Source of the DNA: Burkholderiales bacterium
GTDB lineage: Bacteria > Pseudomonadota > Gammaproteobacteria > Burkholderiales > Burkholderiaceae
DNA length: 45,693 nt
Assembly (NCBI GenBank): GCA_947371645.1
Contig: CANBQJ010000004.1
Span: 1-45,693 of the forward strand
Reading direction: 5' to 3'
Shown here: piece after piece, positions 17,473-24,977 of the stretch
Position numbering within the stretch: the stretch's first letter is position 1
How the letters are laid out: each line of letters opens with the position of its first letter
The notes under the pieces: model-generated
Databases searched by the model: none
What the model was told of the DNA's origin: nothing
The model's input: only the letters and a program-made list of their open reading frames with translations
Translations under genes and position numbers: made by a program

Positions 17473-19083
17473 TCACGAACGCCCGGCGCTCACGCGTCGG
17501 GGCCCGGGCACGCCGCGGTCGACCACGAACTCGGCCTGGGTGTGCAGCCTGGCGTCCGGCGCCACCGGGTGACGGGTGCCGCGGAAGGTGCAATGCAGCT
17601 GCGCGGGCGTGACGTCGATCAGGGCATAGCCCCGCTCGTCGCTGCGCATGTGCAGCAAATCGGGGTTGAGGCGGCGGATCAGCGAGTTGAGCCACTCGCT
17701 CAAGCCCTTGCTGGTGATGGACGAGGCCACGAACTCGCTGGCGATGACGGGCGAGCGGCGGTCGCCCGGGTCCAGGCGCAAGGCGGCGGCCACATGGCGA
17801 TGGACATCGCCGCCCAGCACGACCACGTCCTGCACGCGGGGCTGGGCGATGGCGGCCATCAGGCGTTCGCGGGCGGCCGGGTAGGCGTCCCAGCCATCGG
17901 TGTAGCGCAGCGAGCCAAACGGCGTGGGCAAGGCACCCGGCGCCATCTGGGTGGGCTGGGCGATCAGCTTCCAGGCCCGCGTGCTGGCCGCCAGGCCGGC
18001 GGCCAGCCAGGCCTCCTGCTCGGGCCCCAGCATGCTGCGGTGCTCGTCTTCCAGCGCCGGGCACTGCCAGATGGCGTTGCCATGCACCAGTTCATGCCAG
18101 CCGTGGCAGGGGGCCGGGTCGCGAAACTGGCGGCCATCGACCAGCCAGAGCTCGGCCAGCTGGCCCCACTCGAAGCGGTCGTGCATGCGCATGGCCGGGC
18201 CTTTGGGGGCCTTGGCCGGCGACAAGGGCATGTGCTCGAAGTAGGCACGGTAGGCCGCCGCGCGCAGGCGCAGGAACTGGGCGGGGTCGTCGAGGTCTGG
18301 CCCGTACGATGAGGCGTAACCATTGACCACCTCATGGTCGTCCCAGACCATCAGCCAGGGGTGGGCCGCGTGGCTGGCACGCAGATCGGGGTCCAGCTTG
18401 TAGCTGGCATGGTGCGCCCGGTAATCGGCCAGGGTGAAGTCTTCCTGACGGCGGGGGAAGACGTGGGGGTGCTGACGCTGGCGCATGTACGCCGGGGGCT
18501 CGGTTTCGTAGATGTAGTCGCCCACGAACAGCACCAGGTCCAGGTCGGCCTGCGCGATCTCTCGGTGCACGGCGAAGGCACCCAGCTCGTAGTGCTGACA
18601 GGACGCCAGGGCCAGGCGCAAACGGCCGGTGTGGGCCAGCGGGTCGGGCGCCGTGCGTGAGCGCCCTACAGGGCTGAGCAGGCCGCCTGCTTCAAAGCGG
18701 TAGTAGAAGACGCGGTCGGATGGCAGGCCGGCCAGTTGCACGTGCACGGCATGGGCCAAGGTGGGGTCGGCCACGGCGATGCCTTGTTGCAGCACCTGCT
18801 GGCAGGCTTCGTCTGCAGCCACCAACCAGTGCACGGGCACCCGGTGGGCCGGCATGCCGCCATCGGGCTGCAGCGGCAGGGGCGCCAGGCGTGTCCACAA
18901 CACGGCGCCATCCGGACGCGGCTCTCCGCTGGCCACACCCAGGCCAAAAGTCTCTGGCGGCGCCACCCAGGAAGATGGCAGCACGTTCGTTCCCTGGGCA
19001 TGGGCCACATCGACAGCCCATTGTTGCCAGGCGGCGATGGCCGCCCACCGGCTCAGGGCGCGCAAAAAGTGGCGACGGTGCAT
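17473..19083 (-). CDS. phoD: PhoD-like alkaline phosphatase, Tat-exported
   Basis: A 536-residue PhoD-family metallophosphoesterase (PF09423 with its N-terminal domain PF16655). The start MHRRHFLRALSRW carries the twin-arginine motif RRHFL and a signal ending VAHAQG, so it is exported folded. Key segments: FGLGVASGEPRPDGAVLWTR (N-domain), LASCQHYELGAF, DLVLFVGDYIYE, WDDHEVVNGYAS and VVVLGGDVHRHVAA, supplying the Fe/Ca ligands of PhoD enzymes. It hydrolyses phosphomono- or diesters in the periplasm or outside the cell. The ATG at 19083 is chosen over longer readings because the Tat signal begins there; the longer frame is the antisense shadow of phaM. It is divergent from phaM (135-bp gap). 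No pho box is clear to me. Confidence 0.92.
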   Translation of the reverse strand: MHRRHFLRALSRWAAIAAWQQWAVDVAHAQGTNVLPSSWVAPPETFGLGVASGEPRPDGAVLWTRLAPLPLQPDGGMPAHRVPVHWLVAADEACQQVLQQGIAVADPTLAHAVHVQLAGLPSDRVFYYRFEAGGLLSPVGRSRTAPDPLAHTGRLRLALASCQHYELGAFAVHREIAQADLDLVLFVGDYIYETEPPAYMRQRQHPHVFPRRQEDFTLADYRAHHASYKLDPDLRASHAAHPWLMVWDDHEVVNGYASSYGPDLDDPAQFLRLRAAAYRAYFEHMPLSPAKAPKGPAMRMHDRFEWGQLAELWLVDGRQFRDPAPCHGWHELVHGNAIWQCPALEDEHRSMLGPEQEAWLAAGLAASTRAWKLIAQPTQMAPGALPTPFGSLRYTDGWDAYPAARERLMAAIAQPRVQDVVVLGGDVHRHVAAALRLDPGDRRSPVIASEFVASSITSKGLSEWLNSLIRRLNPDLLHMRSDERGYALIDVTPAQLHCTFRGTRHPVAPDARLHTQAEFVVDRGVPGPRRVSAGRS

Positions 19084-19218
19084 CACGGCCGCGATTATGG
19101 GCCGCCGATGTGAGCCAAGTTGCGCCATCTGCCAGACTAGGGCGCACAATGGTTTGACTGCGTTGCCCAGGGGTGACAGCCTCTGGTTCATGTCTTGCCC
19201 TGCCCAGGAGCCCCACGG

Positions 19219-20241
19219 ATGCCCACCCGCCCCGACAGCCCAGACCCGACTGGCAACCATGGCAGCGCCGCCAACCCCTTCGCAGAGATGGGCAGCAAGC
19301 TGGGCGCCGGCCTGGGGTTTTTCCAGGATTGGATGAAGGCCGCTGGCAGCGCCCTGCCCCACGTGAGCGGGGCCCAGCCCAGCGCAGGTGGCATGCCCAG
19401 CTGGGGCCTGCCCACACTGGACCCGGCCGAGCTGGACAAGCGCATTGAAGAGCTCAAGACCGTTCAGTTCTGGCTGGAGCAAAACGCCCGCATGGTGGCC
19501 ATGACCATCCAGGGGCTGGAGGTGCAGCGCATGACGCTGGCCACGCTGCAGGGCATGAACGTGTCCATGGACCACATCAAGGACGCCTTGAAGGTCAAAC
19601 CGGACGCCATGCAGAACTTCTTCAAGGCCGCGGCCACGGCCCAGGCGCCCGCGTCGCCCGAACCTGCACCGGCACCAGAGCCCGCACCGGCGCCCCGCAG
19701 CGCAGGCTTCCCCTGGGGCATGGGCCTGAGCCCGCAGTCCAACTGGCATCAGGGCGTGCCCGAGAAGGGCCCTTTGGCAGCGGAGCCTGAAGAGGCGCCT
19801 GCCACCACCTCGGCGGCACCCGATGGCGATGGCGGGTCCGACGATGCGCCGGCGCCGGCCACGGACAGCCAGCCAGAGGCTGCACCAGGCGGTGAGTCCG
19901 CTGCCGACCTGATCAACCCCATGCGCTGGTGGGACACGCTGACCCAGCAGTTCTCGCACCTGGCTTCTCAGGCGGCGCAAACGGTGCAAACGGTGCAGGC
20001 CACACCGGCGGCCAAGGCTGCAGCCGCCATGCCGGACCTGATGACAGGCATGGCCGGGCTGGCCACGCCCTTTGGCGTTGCTGGCAAGGCCAGCGCGAGT
20101 GCGGGCGCGAAAGCGGGCAAGGCCCCTGGCAGCGCCGCCAAACCTCGCGCGCCCCGCGCTGGCAAGGCACAGGCTGCACCGGCCACCAGCGCCGCGGGCG
20201 CCGCAGCCCGCAAGCGCGCCACCAAAGGCCGAGCAGGATGA
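19219..20241 (+). CDS. phaM: PHB granule-associated protein PhaM
   Basis: A 340-residue protein. The N-terminal third matches PhaM: FFQDWMKAAG, then LPTLDPAELDKRIEELKTVQ and FWLEQNARMVAMTIQGLEVQ in a helical segment. The middle is Ala/Pro/Glu-rich and disordered. The C-terminus is Ala/Lys/Arg-rich (KPRAPRAGKAQ, ARKRATKGRAG), the DNA-binding tail known for PhaM, which activates PHB synthase PhaC and anchors granules to the nucleoid. Start ATG 19219, with CAGGAG at 19203-19208; a TTG at 19195 is an unlikely alternative. The stop overlaps the FIST gene start (ATGA), so the two are translationally coupled. No phaC or phaB is in the window. Confidence 0.85.
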   Translation: MPTRPDSPDPTGNHGSAANPFAEMGSKLGAGLGFFQDWMKAAGSALPHVSGAQPSAGGMPSWGLPTLDPAELDKRIEELKTVQFWLEQNARMVAMTIQGLEVQRMTLATLQGMNVSMDHIKDALKVKPDAMQNFFKAAATAQAPASPEPAPAPEPAPAPRSAGFPWGMGLSPQSNWHQGVPEKGPLAAEPEEAPATTSAAPDGDGGSDDAPAPATDSQPEAAPGGESAADLINPMRWWDTLTQQFSHLASQAAQTVQTVQATPAAKAAAAMPDLMTGMAGLATPFGVAGKASASAGAKAGKAPGSAAKPRAPRAGKAQAAPATSAAGAAARKRATKGRAG

Positions 20242-21524
20242 GCTCGCCACACGGCAGCCTGCGCTTCATCCAGGCACACGGCACCCACCCCCAGCCCGAA
20301 CTGGCGCTGGAACTCGTGTGGGCGCAACTGGCCTCTCAGCTTGGCCTGGTGCCGGCCTCGCCCAACCAGATGCCAGGCGGCACGCCACCGCGCATGGTGC
20401 CCACACTGGGCTGGTGCTACCTCAGCGAAGAACTTGCCCATGGCGCCGAACTCATCTTGCAAGGCCTGCGCGAGCGCCTGCCGCAGGTGGCCTGGGTGGG
20501 CGGCGTGGGCGCGGGTGTGCTGGCCACCGGCGTGGAGTACATGGACGAGCCCGCCCTCGTCGTGATGGTCTGCAACCTGCCCGCCTCCACCTTCCGCGTC
20601 TTCCACGGCCGACAGCCCCTGCCCACCCACCGCGAACTGGGCCACGACGGCGGCTGGCGGGCCTTCACGGCCCAGGTGCACGCCGACGCGCAATCGCCCG
20701 AGGTGACCGAGCTGATCGACGAGCTGGCCGCGCGCACCGACTCTGGCTACCTGTTCGGTGGCCTGTGCGTGGGCAACCCACAGAGCGTGCAACTGGCGGT
20801 GGACCCGCGCGACGCCACGGCCGCCGACGCCAGCACCCAGCAGGGCGTGTGGCACGGCGGGTTGTCTGGCGTGGCCTTCAGTGACCGCGTGCGGCTGGTG
20901 TCCCGGGTGACCCAGGGCTGCGAGCCCATCGGGCCCCAGCGCCGCGTGACCGCCGCCCACCAAAACGTCGTCTACGAGCTGGACGGCCTGCCCGCCCTGA
21001 CCTGCTTGCTGCGCGACCTGGACGTGACGGTGAATGCCGGCGAGGTGGACTGGCAGCGCGAGGCCCTGCCCAAGGTGCGCGCCACCCTGGTCGGCCTGAC
21101 CGACCCCGACAGCGACCTGCTGGCCCATGGTGCTCACTTTGGTGCCGACACCCGCGTGCGCCACATCCTGGGCCTGGACCCGGCCCGCCGCGGCGTGGCC
21201 GTGAGCGAGCCCGTGCACACCGGGATGCACCTGGCCTTCTGCCAGCGCCATGTGCGTGCCGCACGGCAGGACCTGGTGCGCATCTGTGCCGAGATCCGCG
21301 AAGAGTTCGACCCCATGGACCACCCTGGCCACCCACCGGTGGGCGCGGTCTACATCAGCTGTGCGGGGCGAGGAGGCCCTCACTTTGGCAGCCCCAACGC
21401 CGAGATGGCGCTGATCGCCCACGCCCTGGGCGACATCCCCGTTGTGGGCATTTTTGCCGCCGGCGAAATCGCCCGGCACCACATCTACGGTTACACCGGC
21501 GTGCTCACGGTTTTTGGCGCCTGA
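20238..21524 (+). CDS. FIST-domain sensor protein
   Basis: A 428-residue protein with the FIST N domain (PF08495; VAWVGGVGAGVLATGVEYMD) and FIST C domain (PF10442; the ending NAEMALIAHALGDIPVVGIF with AAGEIARHHIYGYTGVLTVF). FIST proteins are small-ligand sensors, often linked to signal transduction; this one has no kinase or GGDEF module attached and no signal peptide, so it should be cytoplasmic. The ATG overlaps the phaM stop as ATGA and GCAGGA precedes it, so its translation depends on phaM. What it senses is unknown; the pairing with PhaM hints at a link between carbon-store control and amino-acid-like ligands, which is inference. Confidence 0.88.
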   Translation: MSSPHGSLRFIQAHGTHPQPELALELVWAQLASQLGLVPASPNQMPGGTPPRMVPTLGWCYLSEELAHGAELILQGLRERLPQVAWVGGVGAGVLATGVEYMDEPALVVMVCNLPASTFRVFHGRQPLPTHRELGHDGGWRAFTAQVHADAQSPEVTELIDELAARTDSGYLFGGLCVGNPQSVQLAVDPRDATAADASTQQGVWHGGLSGVAFSDRVRLVSRVTQGCEPIGPQRRVTAAHQNVVYELDGLPALTCLLRDLDVTVNAGEVDWQREALPKVRATLVGLTDPDSDLLAHGAHFGADTRVRHILGLDPARRGVAVSEPVHTGMHLAFCQRHVRAARQDLVRICAEIREEFDPMDHPGHPPVGAVYISCAGRGGPHFGSPNAEMALIAHALGDIPVVGIFAAGEIARHHIYGYTGVLTVFGA

Positions 21525-21680
21525 AGCCGCCAGCCCCCCCATCGGTGGGCACCCCTTGGTTGGCCCACCCCGTGGGGATGTTCACAGCGGGGAGCGACGC
21601 GCACACTTCGCGGCGTCGCCACAGGCTCTCGAATCAGGCCGCAGGTCTGAAACTTGGCGTCCCCATCCGCAGGAGCCCTC

Positions 21681-22172
21681 ATGATCGCCCGCCCGCAGCC
21701 CCGCCCTCGACCGATTCCCTTTGCCATGCCTGCACGCCCGCCCCTCGACATCACCCGTGTTGCCTTGGCACCGTTTGGCGCCACAGACGCGGCCAAGGCC
21801 TCCCCCGCCACCCGCCCGATCCATTGGGGTGACACGCCGGGCGGCGCGCTGGTGCTGCCGGCTGAAAGCCCGCGTGCCTTGTATGCCGTGACGCGCAACT
21901 GGCAAGGGCAGCAAGTGCCACTGGACCCCCAGAACGACGCCGCAGCAGGCCAGACCAGAAAGCCGGCACCGGAAGCCAAGCCCAACCCGGCGCCGGCGAT
22001 CGGTGGCACCGGCATGGAAATGTCGGCCCGCTATCTGGGCCAGGGATCGCTGTGCGTGCGCTCGTCGGTCACCGGCAGGCACTACCGTTTCACGGGCCAT
22101 GGCCACACCCTGCGCATCGACAAACATGACCAGATGCTGATGCGCCGCATCAGCGACATCGAACTGGTCTGA
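21681..22172 (+). CDS. Conserved hypothetical protein
   Basis: A 163-residue protein with an excellent ribosome site (AGGAG at 21671-21675, 5 bases before ATG 21681). The first 110 residues are Pro/Ala-rich and look disordered. The last 50 (ARYLGQGSLCVRSSVTGRHY and RFTGHGHTLRIDKHDQMLM) form a compact module of the kind seen in phage-tail or surface-protein hypotheticals: a small beta domain with the pattern V-TG-Y-F. No signal peptide or membrane segment. Function unknown; the neighbours (FIST sensor, GlcD) give no strong hint. Confidence 0.7.
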   Translation: MIARPQPRPRPIPFAMPARPPLDITRVALAPFGATDAAKASPATRPIHWGDTPGGALVLPAESPRALYAVTRNWQGQQVPLDPQNDAAAGQTRKPAPEAKPNPAPAIGGTGMEMSARYLGQGSLCVRSSVTGRHYRFTGHGHTLRIDKHDQMLMRRISDIELV

Positions 22173-22220
22173 GCCTGCGCCCCGCTGCCCGGCATCGTGC
22201 CGTGTCGGTGCCGCTGGCCG

Positions 22221-22226
22221 TATAGT
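22221..22226 (+). promoter_or_regulatory. -10 element for a probably leaderless glcD mRNA
   Basis: TATAGT ends 6 bases before the ATG at 22233, so transcription should begin at or beside the start codon. There is no Shine-Dalgarno-like sequence in the 30 bases upstream. The -35 region (TGCCGT near 22198) is weak. Confidence 0.5.
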
Positions 22227-22232
22227 GGGCCG

Positions 22233-23777
22233 ATGGACAACGCAGCGCCTTCCTCCGCCGCCCTGGCAGCGCCCGCCACGGCCCTCGACCCGGCCTCCCG
22301 CCACCAGCGCCAGCAGGTGGTCGTACAGGCCCTGGCTGCGGTGCTGCCCCGCAGCGCCCTGCTGTGGCAGGACGAGGCGGTGGCCCCCTATGAATGCGAT
22401 GGCCTGAGCGCCTACCGCCAGCGCCCGCTGGCCGTGGCCCTGCCCGAAACGCCAGAACAGGTCAGCGCCGTGCTCCGGGCCTGCCACGCCTTGCAGGTGC
22501 CTGTGGTGGCCCGAGGCGGCGGGACAGGGCTCTCAGGCGGCGCCCTGCCCCACCCCATGGGCGTGACCTTGTCGCTGGCGCGGCTCAACCGCATCCTGCG
22601 CCTGGACCCGGTCGCCCGCGTGGCCGTGCTGCAGTGCGGCGTGCGCAACCTGGCCATCAGCGAAGCGGCCGCCCCGCACGGCCTCTACTACGCGCCCGAT
22701 CCCAGCAGCCAGATCGCCTGCACCATTGGCGGCAATGTGGCCGAGAACGCCGGCGGCGTGCACTGCCTCAAATACGGCCTGACCGTGCACAACGTGCTGC
22801 GCGTGCGGGGCTACACCATCGAAGGCGAAGCCCTGGACATTGGCGGCGAGTGCCTGGACAGCCCGGGCCCCGACCTGTTGGCGGCCTTCATCGGCAGCGA
22901 AGGCCTGCTGGGCGTGGTCACCGAGGTCACCGTGCGCCTGCTGCCCCGCCCGCCCCTGGCGCGCTGCCTGCTGGCCAGTTTTGACGACGTGGGCAAGGCG
23001 GGTGACGCGGTGGCGGCCATCATTGGCGCAGGGCTGATCCCTGCAGGCCTGGAGATGATGGACAAGCCCATGACCCTGGCCGTGGAAGACTTCGTCCGGG
23101 CTGGCTATGACCTCGAGGCCGCCGCCATCCTGCTGGTGGAAAGCGATGGCACCCCCGAAGAAGTGGCAGAAGAAATCGAGCGCCTGACGCAGGTGCTGCA
23201 GCAGGCTGGCGCCACCCGCATCGAGCTGAGTGAAAACGAAGCCCAGCGCCTGCGTTTCTGGAGCGGGCGCAAGAACGCCTTTCCCGCCACTGGCCGCATC
23301 AGCCCGGACTACCTGTGCATGGACGCGTCCATCCCGCGCAAGGCCCTGGCGCCCATGCTCCAGGCGATTGCCGACATGGAGGTGCGCCACGGCCTGCGCT
23401 GCTGCAACGTGTTCCACGCCGGGGACGGCAACATGCACCCGCTGATCTTGTTCGATGCCAACCAGCCGGATGAGTTGCACCGCGCCGAGGCCTTTGGCAA
23501 CGAGATCCTGCGCACGGCGGTGGCGTTTGGCGGCAGCATCACCGGCGAGCACGGCGTGGGCGCTGAAAAGCTCGACGCCATGTGCGTGCAGTTCACGGAC
23601 GACGAGCGCGAACAGATGCACGCCTTCAAGCGGAGCTTCGACCCGCAGGGGCTGCTCAACCCGGGCAAGCTCATCCCCATGCTGGCGCGCTGTGGCGAGT
23701 TGCGCCCCGCACCCGGCCAGGCCCTGGGGCAGACGCCGGCGCTGCAGGCGGCGTTGGCGGAGCTGCCGCGCTTCTGA
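22233..23777 (+). CDS. glcD: FAD-linked oxidase, GlcD/D-lactate dehydrogenase-like
   Basis: A 514-residue flavoprotein. The PCMH-type FAD-binding domain spans ~60-240 (VVARGGGTGLSGGALP, YYAPDPSSQIACTIGGNVAENAGG split by the FAD contacts). The C-terminal oxidase domain has the active-site segments NVFHAGDGNMHPL and GSITGEHGVGAEKLDAM. These are diagnostic for the glycolate oxidase GlcD/D-lactate dehydrogenase (cytochrome) family, which oxidises 2-hydroxy acids to 2-oxo acids. GlcE and GlcF do not follow, so it may act alone or with subunits encoded elsewhere. Start ATG 22233, preceded by a -10 element but no ribosome site, hence a probable leaderless mRNA. It converges on the GntR gene with a 33-bp gap. 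Confidence 0.92.
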   Translation: MDNAAPSSAALAAPATALDPASRHQRQQVVVQALAAVLPRSALLWQDEAVAPYECDGLSAYRQRPLAVALPETPEQVSAVLRACHALQVPVVARGGGTGLSGGALPHPMGVTLSLARLNRILRLDPVARVAVLQCGVRNLAISEAAAPHGLYYAPDPSSQIACTIGGNVAENAGGVHCLKYGLTVHNVLRVRGYTIEGEALDIGGECLDSPGPDLLAAFIGSEGLLGVVTEVTVRLLPRPPLARCLLASFDDVGKAGDAVAAIIGAGLIPAGLEMMDKPMTLAVEDFVRAGYDLEAAAILLVESDGTPEEVAEEIERLTQVLQQAGATRIELSENEAQRLRFWSGRKNAFPATGRISPDYLCMDASIPRKALAPMLQAIADMEVRHGLRCCNVFHAGDGNMHPLILFDANQPDELHRAEAFGNEILRTAVAFGGSITGEHGVGAEKLDAMCVQFTDDEREQMHAFKRSFDPQGLLNPGKLIPMLARCGELRPAPGQALGQTPALQAALAELPRF

Positions 23778-23810
23778 CTTCGCGCCTCCGACCGCGCGCT
23801 TTGCCCGCCC

Positions 23811-24521
23811 TCAGGCGCCGGCCGCGATGCGCTGGCGCGCCTGGTAAAGCATGTCCAGCGTGATGTGCCTCACCTCCAGCTTGCTTTGCGCCACGTGGGC
23901 ACGCAGCAGGCGCTGGGCCTCGTCGGTGCGGCGCCGCGTGATGGCCCGCAGGATGCGGGCGTGCTCGTCGTAGGTGGCCTCCACGCGCGAAGGCTTGGTG
24001 AAGTCCAGCCTGCGGATGATGCGGATGCGCTCGGTGATGTCGGCGTGCACGCGGGCCATCTCGGCGTTGCCGATGGCCTGCACCAGCGAGCCGTGAAAAG
24101 CCTCGTCCAGCCGGTCGACGGTGACGAAGGCCATCGAGCGCTCCTGGGGTTTGACCAGCCAGGTGTCGGCCAGGTCCTTGAGCACGGGGCGATCTTCGAC
24201 CTCGCACAGGCGGGCCACGGCATGGGTCTCGATCAGCACCCGCAGGTCGTAGAGCTGGTCGAAGGTCTCGAAGTCCAGCGGCGCCACCTGCCAGCCGCTT
24301 TTGGGAAACACCAGCAGGAAGCCTTCACGTTGCAGGCGCTGCAGGGCCTGCCGCAACGGCGTGCGGCTGACCTGCACCTGGTTGGCCAGTTCGCTCTCTG
24401 AAAAGCGGTCGCCGGGCAGCAGCACGAAGTCAAAGATGAGCTGCTTGATCTGGGCGTAGACGCGCTCGGCCAGGGTGCTGGCCGGCAGGTTGGCGGGAGG
24501 GGGCACGGCGACGAGGTTCAT
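23811..24521 (-). CDS. GntR-family regulator with FCD domain
   Basis: A 236-residue regulator. Winged helix at residues ~15-75 (ERVYAQIKQLIFDFVLLPG, then LANQVQVSRTPLRQALQRL), followed by an FCD effector domain with the metal-ligand pattern (FHGSLVQAIGN, YDEHARILRAITRR, LRAHVAQSKLEV). It is the last gene of the 13-gene ureido operon; its ATG overlaps the atzH stop (ATGA), so it is made together with the pathway. FCD regulators usually bind sites of the TNGTNNNACNA type; a related dyad at 37539-37550 lies in front of the operon. It most likely senses a pathway intermediate. Start ATG 24521; longer readings run into the antisense-like region of atzH. Confidence 0.92.
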   Translation of the reverse strand: MNLVAVPPPANLPASTLAERVYAQIKQLIFDFVLLPGDRFSESELANQVQVSRTPLRQALQRLQREGFLLVFPKSGWQVAPLDFETFDQLYDLRVLIETHAVARLCEVEDRPVLKDLADTWLVKPQERSMAFVTVDRLDEAFHGSLVQAIGNAEMARVHADITERIRIIRRLDFTKPSRVEATYDEHARILRAITRRRTDEAQRLLRAHVAQSKLEVRHITLDMLYQARQRIAAGA

Positions 24522-24937
24522 GGCTTGGCCTGTGCGCTGGCGTTGCCCAGGGGCACCATGCTGACGTGCGCCGACACGATGCGCCAACCCGCCTGCATGC
24601 GCACCCAGGTCTGCGTCTGGAAGCCGTGCAGGGGGGTGTCGCTGCGCTTGAACTCGCACATGGCCACGGCCATGTCCGGCCCGAAGGCGGTGATGCGCAC
24701 GTCGTACAAGGTGCGGGTGAAGTCTGGTGCAAGCGCAGCCTTGCGGTAAGCGACCACGGCCTGGTGACCCAGTTGCTTGTCGGCGATGCCATAGCGGGTG
24801 ACCGCCGGGTGTTCCCAGAAATAGGCGTTCAGCGCGGGCACGTCGTTGCGCATGAGCGCGGCTTCGTAGTCCAGGAACTGGCGCGTGACCTCCTGCACGA
24901 CCTCATGCAGGTTGATGTCCGGGCGATCGATGGTCAT
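24518..24937 (-). CDS. atzH: AtzH-like protein (DUF3225)
   Basis: A 139-residue NTF2-fold protein of the AtzH/DUF3225 family: VTRQFLDYEAALMRNDVPAL, YFWEHPAVTRYGIADKQLGH, then GFQTQTWVRMQAGWRIVSAH. In s-triazine degraders AtzH hydrolyses 1,3-dicarboxyurea to allophanate, acting between AtzE and AtzF. Here it follows atzF, which fits a step that supplies allophanate. Start ATG 24937 with AGGAAGAAG just upstream. It is 40 bases behind atzF and overlaps the GntR gene by 4 bases. No atzE/atzG homolog is seen in the window, so its exact substrate here is open. Confidence 0.85.
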   Translation of the reverse strand: MTIDRPDINLHEVVQEVTRQFLDYEAALMRNDVPALNAYFWEHPAVTRYGIADKQLGHQAVVAYRKAALAPDFTRTLYDVRITAFGPDMAVAMCEFKRSDTPLHGFQTQTWVRMQAGWRIVSAHVSMVPLGNASAQAKP

Positions 24938-24977
24938 GGGGCTGGGCTTCTTCCTGTGGTGGGGTGTGAGCGGGGCT

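Noticed and set aside
17473..20250. A 925-residue reading of the PhoD frame
   Set aside because: The first 389 residues are antisense to phaM; the Tat signal marks the real start at 19083.
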